64,000 nucleotides of DNA from Niveispirillum sp. SYP-B3756 (lineage in GTDB: Bacteria > Pseudomonadota > Alphaproteobacteria > Azospirillales > Azospirillaceae): NCBI RefSeq assembly GCF_009495745.1, contig NZ_WIDQ01000020.1:1-64000 (forward strand). The letters are read 5' to 3'. The notes below the pieces were generated by a model. It saw nothing but the letters and a program-made list of their open reading frames with translations. It did no database searches and was not told the origin of the DNA. Positions 60,340 to 64,000 of the stretch are shown here, piece by piece (within the stretch, counting starts at the first letter, position 1; the number at the start of each line of letters is the position of its first letter). The translations under genes and the position numbers were made by a program.

Positions 60340-61277
60340 GCATAGTTCGTTCGCTAGTCGCGATGACGGCGATGGTCCAGTTGGTCGCTGTGGCGGCTGC
60401 AGGTGGTGCGGAGCAGCGGCCCACACCGCCGACCGAGGCCGAAATTATCAGATCTCTTGTGGACGAAGCGATTCGCGACACACGGCTGGGATCAACGCCG
60501 CTTGACCGATCCCAGATTCGTGAACTGAAACGCAGGGCACTGGATGATCAGGATGCAGCCGATGCGCCAGTTGGCAAGGCTCCGACACTTCGAGAGCGAC
60601 AGATCAACGCCAACTTGTCCGGTGCTAACCTAAGCAAAAACGAGACTATTGAAACCCAACCTGGAACAACAACTGTCCTGACAATCCTTGATGCCACCGG
60701 CCAGCCTTGGCCAGCTGTTCGGGCAACAGCAGGTGATGGCGACACCTACCAGGTCACAATAGTTGAAGGGGCCGAGCATATTGTTGAGATCACGCAAAGG
60801 CGTAGAGTTCAGACCGTTCACCCTGGGAACCTGAACCTCATTCTGAAAGGTCTTCCCTCTCCGCTGACCTTTATCATTCGGCCAGGAACAGAGTACACGG
60901 ATTCGAATTTGGCAATCCGATTGCCTGAGTTTGGTCCTAATGCCGAATTGCCGACGGCTGCAAACATTGTATCGCTCAGCCCAGGCGACCCGACCATTGC
61001 TGCTGTTCTTGATGGAGCCATGCCGCCTGGGGCTGTGCCGCTACGGGTTTCTGGTGCTAGTGGTCTGTCTGCTTGGCAAGCCGGGTCGAGACTATTTCTG
61101 CGTTCAACCCGAGCTAGCTTGGTCCTTTATTCTCCAGCTTGGTCGGAGACGCAGGTTGCGATTGGGGGGAAGGTGCGTGCGTATGCCATTGATGGAGCGC
61201 CAACGGCGCTTGTCCTCTCCGATCAGGGCCAGATCGTGACTGTCCGTCTTACTCCGATCGAACAAGGTGTGCGATGA
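60336..61277 (+). CDS. traN: Outer-membrane core protein DotH/IcmK (TraN)
   Basis: 313 residues: N-terminal signal (SLVAMTAMVQLVAVAAAGGA), a helical charged region, then the VirB9-like beta domain VTIVEGAEHIVEITQRRRVQ, LNLILKGLPSPLTFIIRPGT, and the C-terminal YAIDGAPTALVLSDQGQIVT. DotH forms the outer-membrane core with DotC, DotD and DotG. ATGA overlaps on both sides show tight coupling. Confidence 0.9.
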   Translation: MSIVRSLVAMTAMVQLVAVAAAGGAEQRPTPPTEAEIIRSLVDEAIRDTRLGSTPLDRSQIRELKRRALDDQDAADAPVGKAPTLRERQINANLSGANLSKNETIETQPGTTTVLTILDATGQPWPAVRATAGDGDTYQVTIVEGAEHIVEITQRRRVQTVHPGNLNLILKGLPSPLTFIIRPGTEYTDSNLAIRLPEFGPNAELPTAANIVSLSPGDPTIAAVLDGAMPPGAVPLRVSGASGLSAWQAGSRLFLRSTRASLVLYSPAWSETQVAIGGKVRAYAIDGAPTALVLSDQGQIVTVRLTPIEQGVR

Positions 61278-62413
61278 GGACAGTTGCACAACGGCTCAAA
61301 CGGGCGGTGGCTCACCCCAAGGCAAAGCTCGGTATTGTCCTGCTCATCCTGTTTGTGATCGTCTTTGTCGTTGGCTCGACCTTAATCCTGAGCAGGCAAG
61401 GTGGGCCTTCAGTTAGCGCGTCATTAATGCAGGCACCCCAGCCTCCAGCGGGAGCAGCAGCGCCACCATCAACTCCGATTCGACAGGAGCTCATTCGCAA
61501 GGAAGATGATCAAACCGCTGGCGCAGCAGCGTCTACCGGCGGCACAACCGTAAGAACCGTCGTTGCGGCTGATAGGCCGATCGAGGGATCGGGAGGCTTT
61601 GAGGAGCCTTTGAAGCGCTGGCTCCCGGACGGTGGCCAAGCACCTGAATCCAGTGGTGTTCACCCTGAATTGTTATCGCCTGAGGACCGGCAGCGACTTC
61701 GGGATGCTGTCAAGGCCCAGATGGAGAAGATGACAGCATCCTGGGTATCGCTCCCCGGTCCGGCTATCACGCAGGCGCCCAACCAGCAGTCCCGACTGGA
61801 AACGAACATGAAAACCTCTCCTGCGACGCCAAGCGTTGGGGGAGAAGATGAAGCTGCTATATCAGTCGAAGTTGAAGTAGGGAAAGTCTATTACGGGCGC
61901 GCCACAATTGGGGTTGACAGTGATCGACCTCCTCCTGCCATAACGGCCACGCTGTTGGATGGCCCGGCGGCTGGTGCAATCATGACTGGGGCGATCAGTC
62001 GACAGGGCGAGTACCTAGCGCTTCAATTCACGACGCTCCGCCATAATGGACGTGAGTATTCTGTGATCGCTTTCGCCGTGGATCCCGAGAACGGCAAGGC
62101 CGGTGTTCGCTCAGACTACAATTCACGGTGGGTTGAGCGGGTCATGCTCCCTGCGGCTGCGAGCTTCGTGTCAAAATTTGGCGAGGCAATCGCAGAACCG
62201 GACACACGGGTTGTTGTTATGAACGGCCAGGTGGTTGCGGACACCAGCAGCAAAACGACGCGGGAAAGCTTGTACGCAGGGGCGGGGGCGGCGGCTGGCA
62301 CGGTCACTGGGATGTTGGGTGCCGCGGGCTCCCAAGCTCAGCCACAGGTACTGCTGGATGCAAACGGTCTAATTGGCGTGGTCTTCGCGGCACCGCTCGG
62401 CAAGTCTAAGTGA
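61274..62413 (+). CDS. traO: Core channel protein DotG/IcmE (TraO)
   Basis: 379 residues, far shorter than Legionella DotG (about 1050) but near TraO size. One N-terminal span (KLGIVLLILFVIVFVVGSTL, 18-37), a Pro/Ala linker, then the VirB10-like barrel domain VEVGKVYYGRATIGVDSDRP, YLALQFTTLRHNGREYSVIA, and ESLYAGAGAAAGTVTGMLGA. It spans both membranes. Legionella's pentapeptide-repeat expansion is absent. Confidence 0.9.
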   Translation: MRTVAQRLKRAVAHPKAKLGIVLLILFVIVFVVGSTLILSRQGGPSVSASLMQAPQPPAGAAAPPSTPIRQELIRKEDDQTAGAAASTGGTTVRTVVAADRPIEGSGGFEEPLKRWLPDGGQAPESSGVHPELLSPEDRQRLRDAVKAQMEKMTASWVSLPGPAITQAPNQQSRLETNMKTSPATPSVGGEDEAAISVEVEVGKVYYGRATIGVDSDRPPPAITATLLDGPAAGAIMTGAISRQGEYLALQFTTLRHNGREYSVIAFAVDPENGKAGVRSDYNSRWVERVMLPAAASFVSKFGEAIAEPDTRVVVMNGQVVADTSSKTTRESLYAGAGAAAGTVTGMLGAAGSQAQPQVLLDANGLIGVVFAAPLGKSK

Positions 62414-62458
62414 TGGTCGCATGATCGTACCTCCGTCTTTCATGAGGGAGCGGATGTC

Positions 62459-62476
62459 TATTGAGTTGCAAACATA
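62459..62476 (+). promoter_or_regulatory. TGCAAACATA box upstream of traP
   Basis: TATTGAGTTGCAAACATA, 52 nt before the traP ATG at 62529, in the 115-nt gap after traO. It suggests traP-traQ-traR form a separately initiated unit. Confidence 0.55.
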
Positions 62477-62528
62477 GGCCCCTCAACTTGGCCGCAAGCG
62501 AATGTTTTGTACCGATCGGGAGTGGGCT

Positions 62529-63428
62529 ATGACGGTGGTTCACCTTCATGGAGACGACAACGAAGGGGTGATACCCGATGCCGACGCTGGTGGCGCATTT
62601 ACCAAGCAGCCAGTAGCAGCAGTTGTCCCGGAGGAAGAGGAGCGAAACGGATCGGCGGCCCACCGTCGCAAGGACAGAACCGTCCGGGTCGGGCCAGATC
62701 AACGAAGGCCCTCGCGCTTATTGACAATCGGTGGGACCGTGCTCGTCGCGACATGCATCGCGATCGCAGTCTCATATAACCAAGGCTCGAATCAGGTCTC
62801 TGTGCCTTCGCATACTATGGATAGCGGACAGGATCGTCCGCCTCTGCTCGGGGAGCCCTCCCCGTCCACCCTGCCTAGCACCGAACGCTCTGGGTCGATG
62901 GACCTTGCACCGGTTGTTACCCAATATCCTCTGGCCGGACCGCCTGCACCGAGTTCGGACCTTCCGTTTCAGGATATGATCGAACGCCTTGAACGAATTG
63001 AAATGGCGGCGAAGAAGGCAGCGGATAGACCGTCCCTGGCAGGGGAGATATCCAAGGCGTTAATGCCAATCGCGGATCGGCTCACATCCCTTGAAAAAGA
63101 AATCCGCGAGCTCAAAAAGAACAGGCAAAATTCGGAACCGGTTCGGCAATCTTTGGTAGCGGCGCCCGCCGTACCTGTGAATCTTGTCTACCAGACGCCG
63201 GCGGCACCCTGTGTTGTGCGCGGCTGGTCGTTCGTGGGAACCCACCGCAATGCGGTTTGGCTGCAGCGCGAGGGCGCCTCCTCGCCAATCCGCTACGAAC
63301 TTGGTGAAACCGTCCAATCGCTGGGACGCTTGTTGGAAGTTAAGCAGGATGGTGCTGGGCAATGGTACGTTGACATCAATAGCGGAGGCGGATCAGGAAG
63401 CTGTCGAATTAGCCAGTCGGTGAAGTAA
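62529..63428 (+). CDS. traP: TraP (IcmG/DotF-like) T4SS protein
   Basis: 299 residues from MTVVHLHGDDNEGVIPDADA; the frame opens at 62502 but GGGAGTGGGCT favours 62529. Cytoplasmic N-terminus, one span (LLTIGGTVLVATCIAIAVSY, near 60-80), a coiled coil (IADRLTSLEKEIRELKKNRQ near 180) and a C-terminal strand-rich domain RGWSFVGTHRNAVWLQREGA. This layout and its place between TraO and TraQ fit TraP of IncI systems. Confidence 0.78.
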   Translation: MTVVHLHGDDNEGVIPDADAGGAFTKQPVAAVVPEEEERNGSAAHRRKDRTVRVGPDQRRPSRLLTIGGTVLVATCIAIAVSYNQGSNQVSVPSHTMDSGQDRPPLLGEPSPSTLPSTERSGSMDLAPVVTQYPLAGPPAPSSDLPFQDMIERLERIEMAAKKAADRPSLAGEISKALMPIADRLTSLEKEIRELKKNRQNSEPVRQSLVAAPAVPVNLVYQTPAAPCVVRGWSFVGTHRNAVWLQREGASSPIRYELGETVQSLGRLLEVKQDGAGQWYVDINSGGGSGSCRISQSVK

Positions 63429-63430
63429 TA

Positions 63431-63958
63431 ATGCTCGACTATCTGGAGAAATACTCCCTGGATCGGGTGTTCCTTGCTATTGCTTCACTCGCGCCCACTG
63501 TGGGACTGCTTCTTACAGCCTTCATCTACCTTGTGGCCGTAGGCCTATCGATCTGGCTACTGTGGAGCATGATGAGCGCGGCGCGCGGGCGCGAAGGTGA
63601 TGTCTTGTCACCGCTAAACATGGTGACATTTCTAGTTATTTCACTGCTGTTTTCCATGCCGTCTCTGATGAACGTCGGCCAGTCGACCGTGTTTGGGGAC
63701 AGCAGCATCGAGGCGTATTCTGGTATGGCCTATCTTTCAGAATCGTCCGCGGGCGGTAAACGAGCAAGTGCGGTTCTGGGGGCTGTAATCAGCGTAATTC
63801 AAATGATTGGCTGGATAGCCGTAACGCGCGGAACACTCCTTCTCAGAAAAATTCCGTCAGGCAATGTATCGACCTGGAACGTGGCTTGGCACTTCCTTGG
63901 TGGCGTCATTGCTGCCAATTGCTGGCGATTTGCTGGTGTCATGGCGAATTCCATTTAA
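63431..63958 (+). CDS. traQ: TraQ (DotE/IcmC-like) inner-membrane protein
   Basis: 175 residues with about four spans: VFLAIASLAPTVGLLLTAFI, YLVAVGLSIWLLWSMM, MVTFLVISLLFSMPSLMNVG, SAVLGAVISVIQMIGWIAVT, and a last hydrophobic WHFLGGVIAANCWRFAG. DotE/IcmC/TraQ has this topology with the ..GW....G...L.. core. Starts 2 nt after traP. Confidence 0.85.
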   Translation: MLDYLEKYSLDRVFLAIASLAPTVGLLLTAFIYLVAVGLSIWLLWSMMSAARGREGDVLSPLNMVTFLVISLLFSMPSLMNVGQSTVFGDSSIEAYSGMAYLSESSAGGKRASAVLGAVISVIQMIGWIAVTRGTLLLRKIPSGNVSTWNVAWHFLGGVIAANCWRFAGVMANSI

Positions 63959-63973
63959 CCCTGGAGAAATGTG

Positions 63974-64000
63974 ATGCGTAAAATCTTTCGGTCTTTTGCT
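63974..64000 (+). CDS. Start of next transfer gene, probably traR (DotP/IcmD-like), cut by window end
   Basis: ATG at 63974 with TGGAGAAAT just upstream and nine codons, MRKIFRSFA, visible; a basic N-terminus as in a signal peptide. The TraR/IcmD identity is inferred only from the usual order after TraQ. Confidence 0.5.

Overview
The window looks like a stretch of a large conjugative plasmid or megaplasmid from an alphaproteobacterium, most likely a Rhodospirillales/Azospirillum-type organism. This is inferred from the GC-rich coding style, the RPA-type RepA with iterons, the DUF1403/ScpB pair, the XRE regulator types and an MPF-I (Dot/Icm, IncI-like) transfer system. No relaxase, rRNA or tRNA gene was seen.

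Layout. 1-1.8 kb: the 3' end of a DotB/TraJ ATPase, a double-HTH regulator and a small membrane-protein cassette. 1.9-7.0 kb (minus): a tight four-gene operon of two paralogous SIR2-domain proteins, a DUF1403 protein and ScpB. 7.3-9.5 kb: small envelope proteins and a tyrosine recombinase. 9.6-20.4 kb: a complete type I-C CRISPR-Cas locus (cas3-cas5-cas8c-cas7-cas4-cas1-cas2) with a 43-repeat array. 20.4-29.0 kb: an HU-like protein, a DsbC-like protein, small genes, and the transfer cluster lytic transglycosylase-DotM-DotL. 29.0-32.4 kb: toxin-antitoxin cargo (HipBA, a decayed AbiE-like pair, DUF29). 32.5-41 kb: DotA, an Abi_2/HEPN gene with its own promoter and attenuator-like hairpin, IcmV-like and IcmW genes and secreted proteins. 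41-49.6 kb: a type IA topoisomerase, a winged-helix protein, RepA, the iteron origin, ArdC and TopB. 49.6-55.7 kb: a very large methyltransferase/strawberry-notch helicase and a hypothetical gene. 56-58.3 kb: two zinc-ribbon proteins and a decayed IS5-family element. 58.5-59.5 kb: ParA and a probable partition partner. 59.7-64 kb: DotI-DotH-DotG-TraP-TraQ and the first codons of the next gene.

How it fits together. RepA/iterons, ParA and the topoisomerases maintain the replicon. The Dot/Icm-like genes, scattered over at least four operons, build the mating channel. A short motif (TGCAAACATA or close variants) lies about 37-55 nt upstream of five of these operons, so they may share a regulator. 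ArdC and the methyltransferase-helicase are probably establishment or anti-restriction functions. CRISPR-Cas, SIR2-SIR2-DUF1403-ScpB, Abi_2, HipBA and the AbiE remnant form a dispersed defence and stability cargo. The SIR2-SIR2-DUF1403-ScpB operon is the best candidate for an undescribed system.
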